A stretch of DNA of 64,000 nucleotides from Lachnospiraceae bacterium (GCA_017396145.1 JAFQMS010000040.1:62001-126000); one strand, 5' to 3'; positions 45,106 through 55,142 are shown, counted from the stretch's first letter. Numbers and translations are program-made. The notes: generated from the sequence alone by a model not told the origin.

Positions 45106-46581
45106 TTAAATAAAATCTAACAAACTGTTTTTTGCTATTTTTGAGGCTGCATTTAAAGATGCAGTATATATACTTTCTGCAGAAGAAAGGTTAACATAAG
45201 TTTCTACTAAATCAACATCCTCATTAGTTGATAAAAGTTCTGTAAAGTCATCTGCCTGTTCGCCTAGTCTACTTTGTGTAAGTTCCAATCTCTGGTAACG
45301 GCTTCCCAAATCAGCTAATGCAATATTAAGGCTTGTTTGATAATCATTAGTATGTTCTATTCCCTTTTCAAAATGTCCTGTCATTATACTTGACTTTAAC
45401 ACAAATTCTGTGCTCAACTGTTCTTTCATGGCCTCAAGCGCTTTTGTCTGAGTCGCTGTAAGATTAGGGTCTGCAAGAAGTTTTTCTACCTCTTCCATCT
45501 TCTTTTCTACATTTTCAACATCCTGAACCACTGTTATTAACTCGTCTATCTCCCTTGCCACTTCGTTACCAAGATAGTGACTAAGCTGAGTATTAACCTT
45601 CATAGACTGACTAAAGTTCACTTCATAGAAAATATCCTGTGTAGCCTTCTCGTAATTCTTCACATCCCCGTACTGATTAGTTGATGTGCAATTAAAGTAG
45701 TGTTCAGGCTTAACATCTCCTGTCTTAAATACAGTCTTTTGATAATCAATCTTTATCTCGTCCTCTTTAAAATCTCGTATTTTGGCATATGTATCATTAT
45801 TCATAATAATTTCTCCTGTATCACGAATAACAATCATCTCACCATTTTTAGGTTCATAAGCTCCTTCATCCGTAGATTTCATATACTTTATATCGTGCAT
45901 ATAAGGTTGTGTATCTACACTCACCTCTACTTCATCTAGATTGTCATACGCCAACTTAATTCTATATACATCTTCGTTAAGGAGCGGTGACTCTTTAAAA
46001 TCTTCCCTTGTTGAAGATGTCTTAAAATCTTCAATCTTATATTCACCAATTACCTTTTGTATCTTTTCTATATCTGCACCTGCAAATGTCTGAGTAATGT
46101 TATACTTTATATCTTGGGAACCATTTTCAAAAGTAAGGCTGGAGTTAGTTTTGAATCCTGAAAAAACATACCTTCCGGCATAATTAGCATTACACTCCTG
46201 ATATATCTGTGCTTTTAACTGAGCCAAATTATCTGTTATACTGCTTCTTGCAGAAACTGAAAGGGTATCATTGGCACCCTGAACGCAATAATCGTTCATT
46301 TTCTTTATTAGTTCATTAATATTGTTAATAGCACTTTCTGACACTTCCATCCAACTCATGGCATCAGGAATATTCTTTTCTTTATACTGTTCTAATTCCG
46401 AAATATTACTTCTAAGTTTCAATGCACGAACTGCAATAATTGGATCATCAGAAGGTTTTTGAATCTTCTTACCGCTAGTGTACTGACTTTCCAAATCGTT
46501 TAGTTTATTCTTATTACGATTAATACTATTCATTACATTGTTAGTCATCATTTTATTAGTAATTCTCATAGACTGCCTCAC
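45106..46581 (-). CDS. flgL: Flagellar hook-associated protein FlgL
   Basis: A 491-residue protein with the flagellin-like N-terminus (MRITNKMMTNNVMNSINRNK, then QYTSGKKIQKPSDDP) and a C-terminal helix pair (SRYQRLELTQSRL, NLSSAESIYTASL). It joins hook junction to filament. Longer than the ~300 residues of short forms, with an inserted central domain at about residues 170-330. It lies between flgK and fliW. Confidence 0.93.
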   Translation of the reverse strand: MRQSMRITNKMMTNNVMNSINRNKNKLNDLESQYTSGKKIQKPSDDPIIAVRALKLRSNISELEQYKEKNIPDAMSWMEVSESAINNINELIKKMNDYCVQGANDTLSVSARSSITDNLAQLKAQIYQECNANYAGRYVFSGFKTNSSLTFENGSQDIKYNITQTFAGADIEKIQKVIGEYKIEDFKTSSTREDFKESPLLNEDVYRIKLAYDNLDEVEVSVDTQPYMHDIKYMKSTDEGAYEPKNGEMIVIRDTGEIIMNNDTYAKIRDFKEDEIKIDYQKTVFKTGDVKPEHYFNCTSTNQYGDVKNYEKATQDIFYEVNFSQSMKVNTQLSHYLGNEVAREIDELITVVQDVENVEKKMEEVEKLLADPNLTATQTKALEAMKEQLSTEFVLKSSIMTGHFEKGIEHTNDYQTSLNIALADLGSRYQRLELTQSRLGEQADDFTELLSTNEDVDLVETYVNLSSAESIYTASLNAASKIAKNSLLDFI

Positions 46582-46619
46582 TTTCCAAGAATTTATGCAA
46601 AATTCTTTAGTGTCTTATC

Positions 46620-48443
46620 TTAAATCACACCCATATCATTAATTAGTTTATCAAATACTTCATTCATAACTGAAATAACTTTTGCTGAATAATTATATGC
46701 ATTTTGATATTTTACCAAATCCATTGCCTCTTCATCCAAATCAACTCCCGATATAGACATTCTCTGATTATCTATGGTAAGAGTAATGTTCTTTTGGTTA
46801 TTATGGAAACCATCCTCTGCATTAACATCAACTGCAAGTTCTGCAATCAACGCCTGTAAAAATGACGAAGGCATACCCTGTTTAAACATCTTTACATCAC
46901 TTTTTAAATCATAGAGTTTTTCAAGAATCTTACTGTTAGATACACCTAGGGAAATATCATCTGCAGCCGCTATCTTATCCGGGTCATTGGCAATCTTATC
47001 AGATACTGCGAAATTACCTGCTGTAAGATTATAATAACTACTTCCTGATGTAGTAATCTGAGTCAGATTCTTCTTTTCGGTAAGTTCATTAATCGCTCCT
47101 GATACATCATCTTTATAAGTAAAGAAATCAAGTCCTGCTTCTCCATTAACATCCTGACCTTGATTATGAAGGGTGTTAAATTCATTAGCAAATGTGCGAA
47201 GAAATTCATTTAACTGTGTCTGATAATATGGCACTCCTTTAAAATCAATACTTCTTCCCACTGAGGCATTATAATCTCCGTCTCTTACAATCTCTTCTTC
47301 TAAATCAAAGGTGTATTCACATGTAGTGGTACCTTTTTCCTCGTCATATATAATATCAACTGTAAATCCTGTGTATCTATAACTGTCGCTTCCTACCGTG
47401 ATATATCCTGTTTCCGGAGCATTAAGTTTTGCAATCTCATTAATACTTGCACTTGTAACCTTTACCTGAGTATCTCCCTTTTTAACTGTAGTCTTACCAT
47501 ATAGGTTTTCGTAATTATTACCATCTCTTATCTCAATGAGTCCCTGTAGTTTACCACCTAATGTATCACTGTACATATTAAATGACTGTCCGCCATAACT
47601 ATCTGTAGACCACCTTATATGATAAAGACCATCTGCGTCATTTTGGTTTTCTAATTCTTTCTTAGGTTCGCATACCAGTTGATTATATGAATAAGTATCA
47701 ACCAAAGTCTGTCCATCTATTTTAACAACATAAGCAACCTGTCCAAAACTATTTTCATCAATATTAATATTGTATTCTTCCACGGAAACAGAGGCTATTC
47801 CTGAGAGTTCATCAATCATTAAGGCTCTACTGTCTCTTAAATCATTAGCTGCCAGACCACTAGTCTCTAAAGTATTAATCTTCTTAGTTATTGTTGCAAT
47901 CTCTTCAGCCAAAGTATTAATTCTATCCACATGGTTCTTTAACTGAAAATTAATATCCGTTTGAATTGATTTTAAATTATCTGACAGATAGTTAAAATAT
48001 ACACCAAAAGTTTCAGAAACTTTCAAAAGTTGTGTTCTTCTCTCTAAGTTAGAAGGATCTGTTTCCAATGCACTAATGGTATTAAACAATTCATCAAAGG
48101 TTTCTGTAAAACCGTCACCCTTTATCTCGTTAAAATATGTCTCCATATTATTAAGATATTCTGATTTGGCTTCGTATTTACCGTTAAGACCATTACTATC
48201 CCAATATTTTATGTCATAATACTGATTTCTATTTTGCAAAATATCCACAGCCTCAACACCAGTTCCAACCATACCGTAAGTTGAGTACGAACGCAGTGGA
48301 GTTCCTGCTTTTGTAGTAACATACTGTTTACAAAAACCTTCTCTGTCTGCATTGGCAATATTGTGGGCTGTTGTATTTAAGGATGCCTGGCTTGTATATA
48401 GACCAGAAATCGCTATATCTAATCCGAAAAATGATGAACCCAT
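46620..48443 (-). CDS. flgK: Flagellar hook-associated protein FlgK (copy 1, FlgK-like)
   Basis: A 607-residue protein with the rod/hook family N-terminus (SSFFGLDIAISGLYTSQASL, AHNIANADREGFCKQ) and the C-terminal VKYQNAYNYSAKVISVMNEV motif. It lies directly after a second FlgK gene; the two differ in length and much of the middle. The ATG at 48441-48443 has AAAGGAGG at the right distance. Confidence 0.9.
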   Translation of the reverse strand: MGSSFFGLDIAISGLYTSQASLNTTAHNIANADREGFCKQYVTTKAGTPLRSYSTYGMVGTGVEAVDILQNRNQYYDIKYWDSNGLNGKYEAKSEYLNNMETYFNEIKGDGFTETFDELFNTISALETDPSNLERRTQLLKVSETFGVYFNYLSDNLKSIQTDINFQLKNHVDRINTLAEEIATITKKINTLETSGLAANDLRDSRALMIDELSGIASVSVEEYNINIDENSFGQVAYVVKIDGQTLVDTYSYNQLVCEPKKELENQNDADGLYHIRWSTDSYGGQSFNMYSDTLGGKLQGLIEIRDGNNYENLYGKTTVKKGDTQVKVTSASINEIAKLNAPETGYITVGSDSYRYTGFTVDIIYDEEKGTTTCEYTFDLEEEIVRDGDYNASVGRSIDFKGVPYYQTQLNEFLRTFANEFNTLHNQGQDVNGEAGLDFFTYKDDVSGAINELTEKKNLTQITTSGSSYYNLTAGNFAVSDKIANDPDKIAAADDISLGVSNSKILEKLYDLKSDVKMFKQGMPSSFLQALIAELAVDVNAEDGFHNNQKNITLTIDNQRMSISGVDLDEEAMDLVKYQNAYNYSAKVISVMNEVFDKLINDMGVI

Positions 48444-48481
48444 AAGCATCCTCCTTTCTAATGTTTTACTATGGGAAAATA

Positions 48482-50383
48482 CTAGAACATAGTCAGTATT
48501 CTTTCTAGCATACTGTCAACAACATTAAAATATCTTGCTGCTGCATTATAAGAATGTTGATATTTCATTAGATTACTTAATTCTTCATCAGATGAAACAC
48601 CCATATAATTTTGTCTAGTGTTATCAACTTCTAATGCCATCTGCGACTGAGACTGGGTCATATTTTCAAGAAGTTGTCCTCTTGTACCTATATCTCCTAC
48701 AAATGCCGTATAGTATTCTTTGTATGTATATGGAGTCAAAGTGTTAGGTGAAAGTGTTGTAAAACTCTTATTCCATATATCCGAAAGTTGATGCATAACT
48801 CCTGTGTATGCAAAATCTCCACCATTACCATTATTACTTAATGGAAGTATTGAGTAATTCTCCAATATCTTAGGATTTATCTCAATTTCTGTAATTGTAT
48901 ATAATGAATAATTATCATCAGGATTTTCCCCATTATATACTCGCACTGTTTTTTCTTCCATTATCCAGTTGCCGTCAGCATCAGTTAAGATATTACCTTT
49001 CTCATCCGTTTTTGCAATCTGAAGTGTCTGAGTTGTATATCTGTCCATACTTTTTCTATTAAACAATCCTTCACCCATTGTAGCATTTACATCCATGCCA
49101 ATAGGTGCCTTGTCCTCATCAAGAACAGTTATTTTTATTGGTGTTCCGCCACTATCAAATGTAACAACTTCCTTGTTAGGAGCTAAAATGTCATTAATTC
49201 CTGTAACAACTCCATGCACTAACTGGTCGAAAGTTGCCATTATGGTTCTGATTACAGAGGAATCAATAGAATTGTTATACTCAACTAATGATGTGTTAAA
49301 TCTGTTAAGTTCTAACTTATACTCTTCATTATCTATGTTGTATTTATCCACTGCCGCATTATATGCTACGCTGTCAAACACTGTACCACCAGCTCCATCT
49401 GATACCATATAGTCAGTTCTAGCCGGATACTTTGGTTCTACTGGCTTTACCGGAATATCAGTATACTGAGCAGTATCATCACCACGAGCAATTAATAATC
49501 CCTTTAGATATCCAATATCCGAGTCACTTTCAAGGTCTACAGTTTTATTACGGCTTACTACATCATCACCAGTCTGTGACCAAACAGGTTTTATCATAAT
49601 TGTTTCATCGGATATTTCCTTAGTTATTATCTTGTTAACACTTAATTCAGATACAAACTGTACACCTTCTGCAACTACTTGTACCACACCATTAGGCGCT
49701 TCTGAATACTCTATCTTTATATACTTTGACAGTTCATCTAGTGCAAGATTTCGAATGTCTCTGTAATCGTTGGCATTTTCAACCCCCGAAGCCTCTGCAG
49801 CTGATATTTTTTTATTCATCTCATATATCTGCTGTCCAAGTTCATTAATCTTCTCTACTGCGGTGTTAACCTGCTTATTTAAATCAGTCTGAAATTTGCT
49901 AACCTGAGTATAAATATCCTGTGCTCTATCGATAAAAGCGGCGGCTTTGTTAACCAAGGTAGAACGGCAAACTATACTCTCTGGTTCCTTAGCAAGTTCT
50001 TGTATGGCATCCCAAATACCTTCTATGGAATTCTGAAAAGCAACTCCTTCCATCTCACCAAACAATTCCTGTATCTCACTAAGGGCTTCCCACTGTCCTT
50101 CATAATACCCCTGACGACCAACCTCTTCTCTATAAGTTGCATCATAGAATCTGTTACGCAATTGCCTTACCACATCTGCTGTAGAACCAAGTCCTACGTT
50201 AAGTTTCTGTCCCTCATAATTATATCCTATAAAATTATAATTAAAATCTACATTAATCATCTGCTGACGACTGTAGCCTTTTGTATTCACGTTGGAAAGA
50301 TTATGTGCAGTTGCATTGAGCCCCGCCTGACTTACTGTAAGTCCCGATACGCCAGTCCATAGGGATGTCATTAAATTACCCAT
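48482..50383 (-). CDS. flgK: Flagellar hook-associated protein FlgK (copy 2)
   Basis: A 633-residue protein opening TSLWTGVSGLTVSQAGLNAT, with AHNLSNVNTKGYSRQQ, the canonical FlgK start, and LMKYQHSYNAAARYFNVVD at the C-terminus. A roughly 120-residue insertion near 310-480 is rich in Pro, Tyr and Asp. It is the first of two flgK genes in the flgM unit. It connects hook and filament. Confidence 0.93.
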   Translation of the reverse strand: MGNLMTSLWTGVSGLTVSQAGLNATAHNLSNVNTKGYSRQQMINVDFNYNFIGYNYEGQKLNVGLGSTADVVRQLRNRFYDATYREEVGRQGYYEGQWEALSEIQELFGEMEGVAFQNSIEGIWDAIQELAKEPESIVCRSTLVNKAAAFIDRAQDIYTQVSKFQTDLNKQVNTAVEKINELGQQIYEMNKKISAAEASGVENANDYRDIRNLALDELSKYIKIEYSEAPNGVVQVVAEGVQFVSELSVNKIITKEISDETIMIKPVWSQTGDDVVSRNKTVDLESDSDIGYLKGLLIARGDDTAQYTDIPVKPVEPKYPARTDYMVSDGAGGTVFDSVAYNAAVDKYNIDNEEYKLELNRFNTSLVEYNNSIDSSVIRTIMATFDQLVHGVVTGINDILAPNKEVVTFDSGGTPIKITVLDEDKAPIGMDVNATMGEGLFNRKSMDRYTTQTLQIAKTDEKGNILTDADGNWIMEEKTVRVYNGENPDDNYSLYTITEIEINPKILENYSILPLSNNGNGGDFAYTGVMHQLSDIWNKSFTTLSPNTLTPYTYKEYYTAFVGDIGTRGQLLENMTQSQSQMALEVDNTRQNYMGVSSDEELSNLMKYQHSYNAAARYFNVVDSMLERILTMF

Positions 50384-50416
50384 AAAATCTCTCCTTTCTC
50401 TGATATATAATTAAAA

Positions 50417-50439
50417 ATACGGTCCTTCCGGGACCGTAT
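50417..50439 (-). terminator. Hairpin between flgN and flgK copy 2
   Basis: A perfect 9-bp stem ATACGGTCC (50417-50425) with 50431-50439 and a 5-base loop, followed on the minus strand by TTTTTAATT. A partial terminator inside the flagellar unit is likely. Confidence 0.65.
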
Positions 50440-50469
50440 ATTCACTCAAATATTGTATCACCGGAAAAT

Positions 50470-50988
50470 CTACTGCTTTGCGTCGAACATCCCTGTTCTC
50501 ACATTGCCGGCATCTAGCATAGAAGCTGCTGCCTTATTATAATTATTATTCCCTGGTGACATCCTTGTACTTTGAATAAAGTTCATATTAAACTCTATTA
50601 ACTCTAGGGATTGTTCTATCAATTCTTTATTATGAGAATTAACCTTCTGCAATCTGGTCACAACATCCTTTAATTCATCATGAACCTTAGATAAACGATC
50701 TCTTTCCTTAGGTTGCTTATCTATCATCTTAACGATGTCTGAAACCTTAAGAACCGCTCCCGGTCTGTTAATTACAGTGGCTATATTAGAAACGACCTGT
50801 TCTCTTTTCTTTTCCAGCGCCAAAATATCATCCGTGATATTTTGTTCTTCGCCAGTTACAGTTGAAAGAGCCTGCAGGTCATTCTTAATTATTATTCTAG
50901 TTTTACTTTCAGTAATCGGAAGCAACTGTCTGTACCTATCCAATTCCTTCTCTAACACTTCAGTAAGTTCATCTATAAGACTTGCCAA
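50470..50988 (-). CDS. flgN: Flagellar chaperone FlgN family protein
   Basis: A 172-residue helical protein with an N-terminal coiled coil (about residues 5-65) and the FlgN-type C-terminus ending SMLDAGNVRTGMFDAKQ. It chaperones FlgK and FlgL to the export gate, which fits its place between flgM and flgK. Confidence 0.88.
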   Translation of the reverse strand: MASLIDELTEVLEKELDRYRQLLPITESKTRIIIKNDLQALSTVTGEEQNITDDILALEKKREQVVSNIATVINRPGAVLKVSDIVKMIDKQPKERDRLSKVHDELKDVVTRLQKVNSHNKELIEQSLELIEFNMNFIQSTRMSPGNNNYNKAAASMLDAGNVRTGMFDAKQ

Positions 50989-51023
50989 CTAATTCACCTC
51001 TTTAAGTTGTCACTTTAAAACCA

Positions 51024-51296
51024 CTAAACTCCAAGATACTTCGCTAAAAGTACATCTGCAAATGATTCATCACTTACATTGTAAGAGCCATCTTCTATGC
51101 GCTTTTTAATATCTGCAACAACATCTTCTCTCACATCCGGAGTCTTTGCAACAGCAGCTTTAGCCACCTGTAAATCTTTACCCATCTGAGATATCTCAAA
51201 TCTATCTGTTGCTCCTATCTGTGAATAAGCCTGAGTTTTTTTAGTTTTTGAAGTATTGTAAATCTGACTTACTGCGTTATAAGCATCAATTCTCAT
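51024..51296 (-). CDS. flgM: Anti-sigma-28 factor FlgM
   Basis: A 90-residue protein with the C-terminal FlgM domain: VREDVVADIKKRIEDGSYNV and DVLLAKYLGV. It holds sigma-D inactive until the hook is complete, then is exported. The ATG at 51294-51296 has AAAGGGTGA; an upstream GTG overlaps that site. First gene of the unit flgM-flgN-flgK-flgK-flgL-fliW-csrA. Confidence 0.93.
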   Translation of the reverse strand: MRIDAYNAVSQIYNTSKTKKTQAYSQIGATDRFEISQMGKDLQVAKAAVAKTPDVREDVVADIKKRIEDGSYNVSDESFADVLLAKYLGV

Positions 51297-51327
51297 GATT
51301 ATCACCCTTTCTTTCCTTACACCTTAT

Positions 51328-51354
51328 TTATCGGTAAAAGAATTCTAATCATTA
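51328..51354 (-). promoter_or_regulatory. Sigma-D promoter of the flgM unit
   Basis: TAAT (51351-51354), 15 bp and ACCGATAA (51328-51335) on the minus strand, close to the sigma-28 consensus TAAA-N15-GCCGATAA. Confidence 0.75.
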
Positions 51355-51405
51355 GAGCAAATGTCAATAAAAAAATAAAAAAGTTTGTATGTTTTTTAGT
51401 AATAA

Positions 51406-52797
51406 TTATAAATCGCAGTTTCCTACAGTCCTTGGAAATGGTATTACATCCCTAATATTACTCATTCCTGTAAGATACATAACACATCTTTCAAATCCAA
51501 GTCCAAAACCTGCATGAGACACAGAACCATATTTTCTAAGATCTAGATAGAAAGAATATGCCTCTTCGTTAAGTCCTAATTCTCTTATCCTTGAAAGGAG
51601 TTTGTCATAATCATCCTCTCTTTGACTTCCACCAATAATCTCACCAATTCCCGGTACAAGACAATCCATAGCTGCTACTGTCTTACCATCATCGTTAAGT
51701 TTCATATAGAATGCTTTTATTTCCTTTGGATAATCTGTAACAAATACCGGTCTTTTAAAAATCTGTTCTGTAAGATATCTTTCATGCTCCGTCTGTAAGT
51801 CGCATCCCCAACTTACCTTATACTCGAATTCATCATTATGTTCTTTTAAAAGTTCTATTGCCTCAGTATAAGTAACATGTCCAAACTCAGAATTAACCAC
51901 ATGATTTAGCCTTTCTATCAAACCATTATCTATAAGCTTATTAAAGAATTCCATCTCTAAAGGTGCATTCTCCAACACATATCCAATGATATATTTAATC
52001 ATGCTTTCCGCCAACATCATATCATCTTTTAAGTCTGCAAATGCAATCTCCGGCTCAATCATCCAAAACTCTGCCGCATGTCTTGCAGTATTAGAATTTT
52101 CCGCTCTGAATGTTGGACCAAAAGTATAGATATTCTTAAATGCCATAGCGAGAGTCTCGCCATTTAACTGACCGCTTACAGTAAGAAATGTTGGTTTTCC
52201 AAAGAAATCCTTAGTATAATCAATTGTCCCTTCTTTAGTTAGCGAGACATCCGTCATATCCATTGTAGTCACCGCAAACATTTCTCCGGCGCCCTCACAA
52301 TCACTTCCTGTAATTAAAGGAGTATGAACATATACAAATTCTCTCTCCATAAAAAACTTGTGAATTGCATAAGCAATTAACGAACGAACTCGAAATACCG
52401 CTTCAAATGTATTTGTTCTGCCTCTAAGATGTGTCATTGTTCTAAGGTATTCAAAAGAATGTTTCTTCTTCTGAAGTGGATAATCCGGAGTTGATGCTCC
52501 TTCAACACTGATACTCTTGCCTTGAATTTCAAAGGCCTGCTTTGCATTAGGTGTAAGTACAACTACTCCTTCAACAACAATACATGCTCCTACATTCAAC
52601 TTAGAAACCTCAATAAAGTTTTCCATTTCATCAGAATAAACTATCTGTAGTTGTTCAAAAAAAGTTCCATCTTTAATGGATAAAAAGCCAAAATTCTTTG
52701 ATGCTCTGTTAGACTTAACCCAACCACCAATCTTAACACTTTGCCCATCGTAACATTTATAGTTTTTATATAGTTTATTAATACTTAATAGTTCCAT
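51406..52797 (-). CDS. asnS: Asparaginyl-tRNA synthetase
   Basis: A 463-residue class IIb synthetase. The N-terminal OB fold ([18 protein letters not shown]) is followed by class II motif 2 ([21 protein letters not shown]) and motif 3 ([15 protein letters not shown]). It charges tRNA-Asn. The ATG at 52795-52797 follows GAAAGGA; the longer frame lacks family similarity. Confidence 0.96.
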   Translation of the reverse strand: MELLSINKLYKNYKCYDGQSVKIGGWVKSNRASKNFGFLSIKDGTFFEQLQIVYSDEMENFIEVSKLNVGACIVVEGVVVLTPNAKQAFEIQGKSISVEGASTPDYPLQKKKHSFEYLRTMTHLRGRTNTFEAVFRVRSLIAYAIHKFFMEREFVYVHTPLITGSDCEGAGEMFAVTTMDMTDVSLTKEGTIDYTKDFFGKPTFLTVSGQLNGETLAMAFKNIYTFGPTFRAENSNTARHAAEFWMIEPEIAFADLKDDMMLAESMIKYIIGYVLENAPLEMEFFNKLIDNGLIERLNHVVNSEFGHVTYTEAIELLKEHNDEFEYKVSWGCDLQTEHERYLTEQIFKRPVFVTDYPKEIKAFYMKLNDDGKTVAAMDCLVPGIGEIIGGSQREDDYDKLLSRIRELGLNEEAYSFYLDLRKYGSVSHAGFGLGFERCVMYLTGMSNIRDVIPFPRTVGNCDL

Positions 52798-52838
52798 AAC
52801 AGTCCTTTCATATGTCAATAGTTTTTCCATCTAATCCA

Positions 52839-52867
52839 AGTATATACATCCCTTCTATTTTCGTCAA
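52839..52867 (-). promoter_or_regulatory. Promoter of asnS
   Basis: TTGACG (52862-52867), a 17-bp spacer and TATACT (52839-52844) on the minus strand. The leader to asnS is only about 35 bases, too short for a T-box. Confidence 0.8.
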
Positions 52868-52893
52868 TTTAATAAAAGGAGTTTTACAAAAAT

Positions 52894-52938
52894 CCCCCTA
52901 AGCAGATTTTGGCCATTTACCTTATCTACTTAAGGGGA
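52894..52938 (-). terminator. Intrinsic terminator after the HPr-like gene
   Basis: Arms 52894-52907 and 52924-52937 (CCCC-ended, with one bulge) followed on the minus strand by ATTTTTG. It closes the murB-rapZ-whiA-HPr unit before asnS. Confidence 0.85.
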
Positions 52939-52979
52939 ATCATATCAATATCAGCCTCTTTGGCTATCTTTATTAATAA

Positions 52980-53234
52980 TTAATTACAACTTAAATACTT
53001 CTCAATACTGTCAAGAGCCTCTGCTTCATCAGTACCTACTGCTGAAACCAACACATCTTCTCCTGTTACAAGTCCAAGACTCATCATACCCATAATTGAT
53101 TTTGCGTTTACTTTCTTGTTCTCACATTCGATGTAAATGCTGCTTTCATACTTACTTGCAACCTGCACCAATAACGCTACTGGTCTTGCCTCTAAACCTG
53201 TTGGTAAGTTAATTGTAATCTTCTTTGATGCCAT
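52980..53234 (-). CDS. HPr/Crh-like protein with Glu at the catalytic position
   Basis: An 84-residue HPr-fold protein. HPr carries an active-site His15 in G-[IL]-H-A-R-P; here the motif reads GLEARPVALL with Glu15, so EI-dependent PTS phosphotransfer cannot occur in the usual way. Ser46, the HPr kinase target, is kept (NAKSIMGMMSL). This recalls Bacillus Crh, which has Gln15 and keeps Ser46. The gene is directly after whiA, the same place as crh. The start is the ATG at 53232-53234, 1 bp after the whiA stop. A signalling role with HprK is inferred. Confidence 0.88.
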   Translation of the reverse strand: MASKKITINLPTGLEARPVALLVQVASKYESSIYIECENKKVNAKSIMGMMSLGLVTGEDVLVSAVGTDEAEALDSIEKYLSCN

Positions 53235-53235
53235 T

Positions 53236-54201
53236 TTAAAAATCCTCCTTAGAATCCTCTCTGATATTATCTGCAATTTCACTTAGTTTTCTTAATCTAT
53301 GATTAACTCCTGATTTGCCAAGTGGCGGGTCAAGAAGCAAACCTAAATCTTTAAGGGGCATGTCGTCATTTTCCAAACGAAGCAGTGCCACCTCCCTTAA
53401 ATTATCCTTTAAACTCTCCAACCCTATAGTATTCTTAATCAGTTTTATATCCTCAAGTTGTTTCGTGGCTGCACTAACTGTCTTTCCTATATTAGCCGCT
53501 TCACAGTTAACCTGACGGTTTATGGAATTTCTCATATCTTTAACTATTCGAACATTTTCCAATTCCATCATAGCAACATGCGCTCCACAGATGTTTAGCA
53601 CATCAGATATTTGATTACCTTCCTTAATATATACTATATAGTTTCCTTTTCTTACAACCTTTTTTGCGTTAACACCAAAGGTCTTAAACAAAGCAATTAA
53701 CTGACTTGCCTTATTCTCAGTTTGAGTATTTATTTCAAAATGATAAGCTTTGTGTGGGTCTGTTACTGAACCTCCCACTAAAAATGCCCCTCGGATAAAT
53801 GCTCTTTTGCAACATGGACTTTGCATTATAACCTCATCCACCAGCAAATTGTCATTAACCTGTCCATCCGGCTTTATAAGTTTAACCGCCATTAGTATAC
53901 TCTTAGAATCCTCAAAATCCTTGATATCTATAACATAAAGTCTACTGTTATTAAGTGGATTGCTTCTTACCATCACCTGAGTTGTGACCTTAAATGTTTT
54001 TTTAATTAATGCACACGCCCTCGAAGCAATCATAATATTCTCTGTATGTATACACAATCTGTATCGCTTATCATTACCACAGCCATATATAGCAACCTGT
54101 CCCTGATAACTAATTATCCCGGCAAGTTCCGCTATCTTACAGTGTCTTGCAGTGCTCATCTGCTTTAACACTTCTTCTTTCACTCCCATGGAAAACGACA
54201 T
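53236..54201 (-). CDS. whiA: DNA-binding protein WhiA
   Basis: A 321-residue protein with the LAGLIDADG-like N-terminal domain (about 1-210) and the C-terminal helix-turn-helix WhiA domain (LKDLGLLLDPPLGKSGVNHR). In Firmicutes it affects cell division and chromosome segregation. The ATG at 54199-54201 has GGAG 6 bp upstream. It lies between rapZ and the HPr-like gene; yvcK, often found between rapZ and whiA, is missing. Confidence 0.95.
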   Translation of the reverse strand: MSFSMGVKEEVLKQMSTARHCKIAELAGIISYQGQVAIYGCGNDKRYRLCIHTENIMIASRACALIKKTFKVTTQVMVRSNPLNNSRLYVIDIKDFEDSKSILMAVKLIKPDGQVNDNLLVDEVIMQSPCCKRAFIRGAFLVGGSVTDPHKAYHFEINTQTENKASQLIALFKTFGVNAKKVVRKGNYIVYIKEGNQISDVLNICGAHVAMMELENVRIVKDMRNSINRQVNCEAANIGKTVSAATKQLEDIKLIKNTIGLESLKDNLREVALLRLENDDMPLKDLGLLLDPPLGKSGVNHRLRKLSEIADNIREDSKEDF

Positions 54202-54232
54202 AATGTACTCCATTCCACAGCACTTGTCTGCT

Positions 54233-55117
54233 TTATCTTTTCTTTGAATCCTTCTCTATATCTCTATGTTCAACCTTTATACCATAATCTAAATTCTTGA
54301 GTCTGTCAAACAAAGCATTTGCAATGGTAACTGAACGGTGCTTACCACCTGTACAACCTATACTTATTACCAACTGATGTCTTCCTTCTGCAAGAAAATT
54401 AGGCACAACGAATTCTACCATATCTTGCAACTTGTCAAGAAAATCATGAGCAGCTTTAGCTTCCATAACATAATCATATACAGGCTGATCATTACCAGTC
54501 ATAGGTTTAAGTTCAGGAATATAAAAAGGATTAGGTAAAAATCTCACATCAAAAACCATATCAGTATCTGATGGTATCCCATATTTAAATCCAAAAGATA
54601 GAATTGTTATATAGAGATTCTTGTACTTTTTGTCACTGACAAATATCTTTTCAATCTCCACTTTAAGTTCCCTTGTAATAAGGGTACTTGTATCTATAAT
54701 ATAATCAGCCCTGTCTCTTAAAAACTTAAGCTGTTTGCTTTCTTCCTCAATAAGTTCATCTAATCTTTTATTGCCTTCAATAGGATGAAGTCTTCTAGTT
54801 TCTTTATATCTTTTAACAAGTACAGCATTGCTTGCATCCAAGAATAAAATCTGGCACATATGCCCTTCACCACTAAGTTTATCCAGTACTTCAGGTATAT
54901 TCTTAATAGATTTACCGCTTCTTATATCTACACCTAATGCAATCTTAGTTACTTCATCAGACTTTTCCTCTATCTGTTGCTTTTCAACCAGCGCAACTAT
55001 ATCTTCAATCAGTCCCACCGGCAGATTGTCTACACAAAAATAGCCAATGTCCTCAAGCATTCTTAATGCCTGACTCTTTCCTGCTCCGGACATACCCGTA
55101 ACGATAACTATCCTCAT
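54233..55117 (-). CDS. rapZ: RNase adapter protein RapZ
   Basis: A 294-residue P-loop protein. Walker A GMSGAGKS starts at residue 8, followed by GYFCVDNLP, and the C-terminal domain has the IGCTGGKHRSV motif. In enterobacteria it tunes glucosamine-6-P synthesis by small RNA decay; in Firmicutes the role is less clear. It belongs to the conserved murB-rapZ-whiA block. Confidence 0.95.
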   Translation of the reverse strand: MRIVIVTGMSGAGKSQALRMLEDIGYFCVDNLPVGLIEDIVALVEKQQIEEKSDEVTKIALGVDIRSGKSIKNIPEVLDKLSGEGHMCQILFLDASNAVLVKRYKETRRLHPIEGNKRLDELIEEESKQLKFLRDRADYIIDTSTLITRELKVEIEKIFVSDKKYKNLYITILSFGFKYGIPSDTDMVFDVRFLPNPFYIPELKPMTGNDQPVYDYVMEAKAAHDFLDKLQDMVEFVVPNFLAEGRHQLVISIGCTGGKHRSVTIANALFDRLKNLDYGIKVEHRDIEKDSKKR

Positions 55118-55142
55118 AACTACACCTTCCTATATCTTTTGC

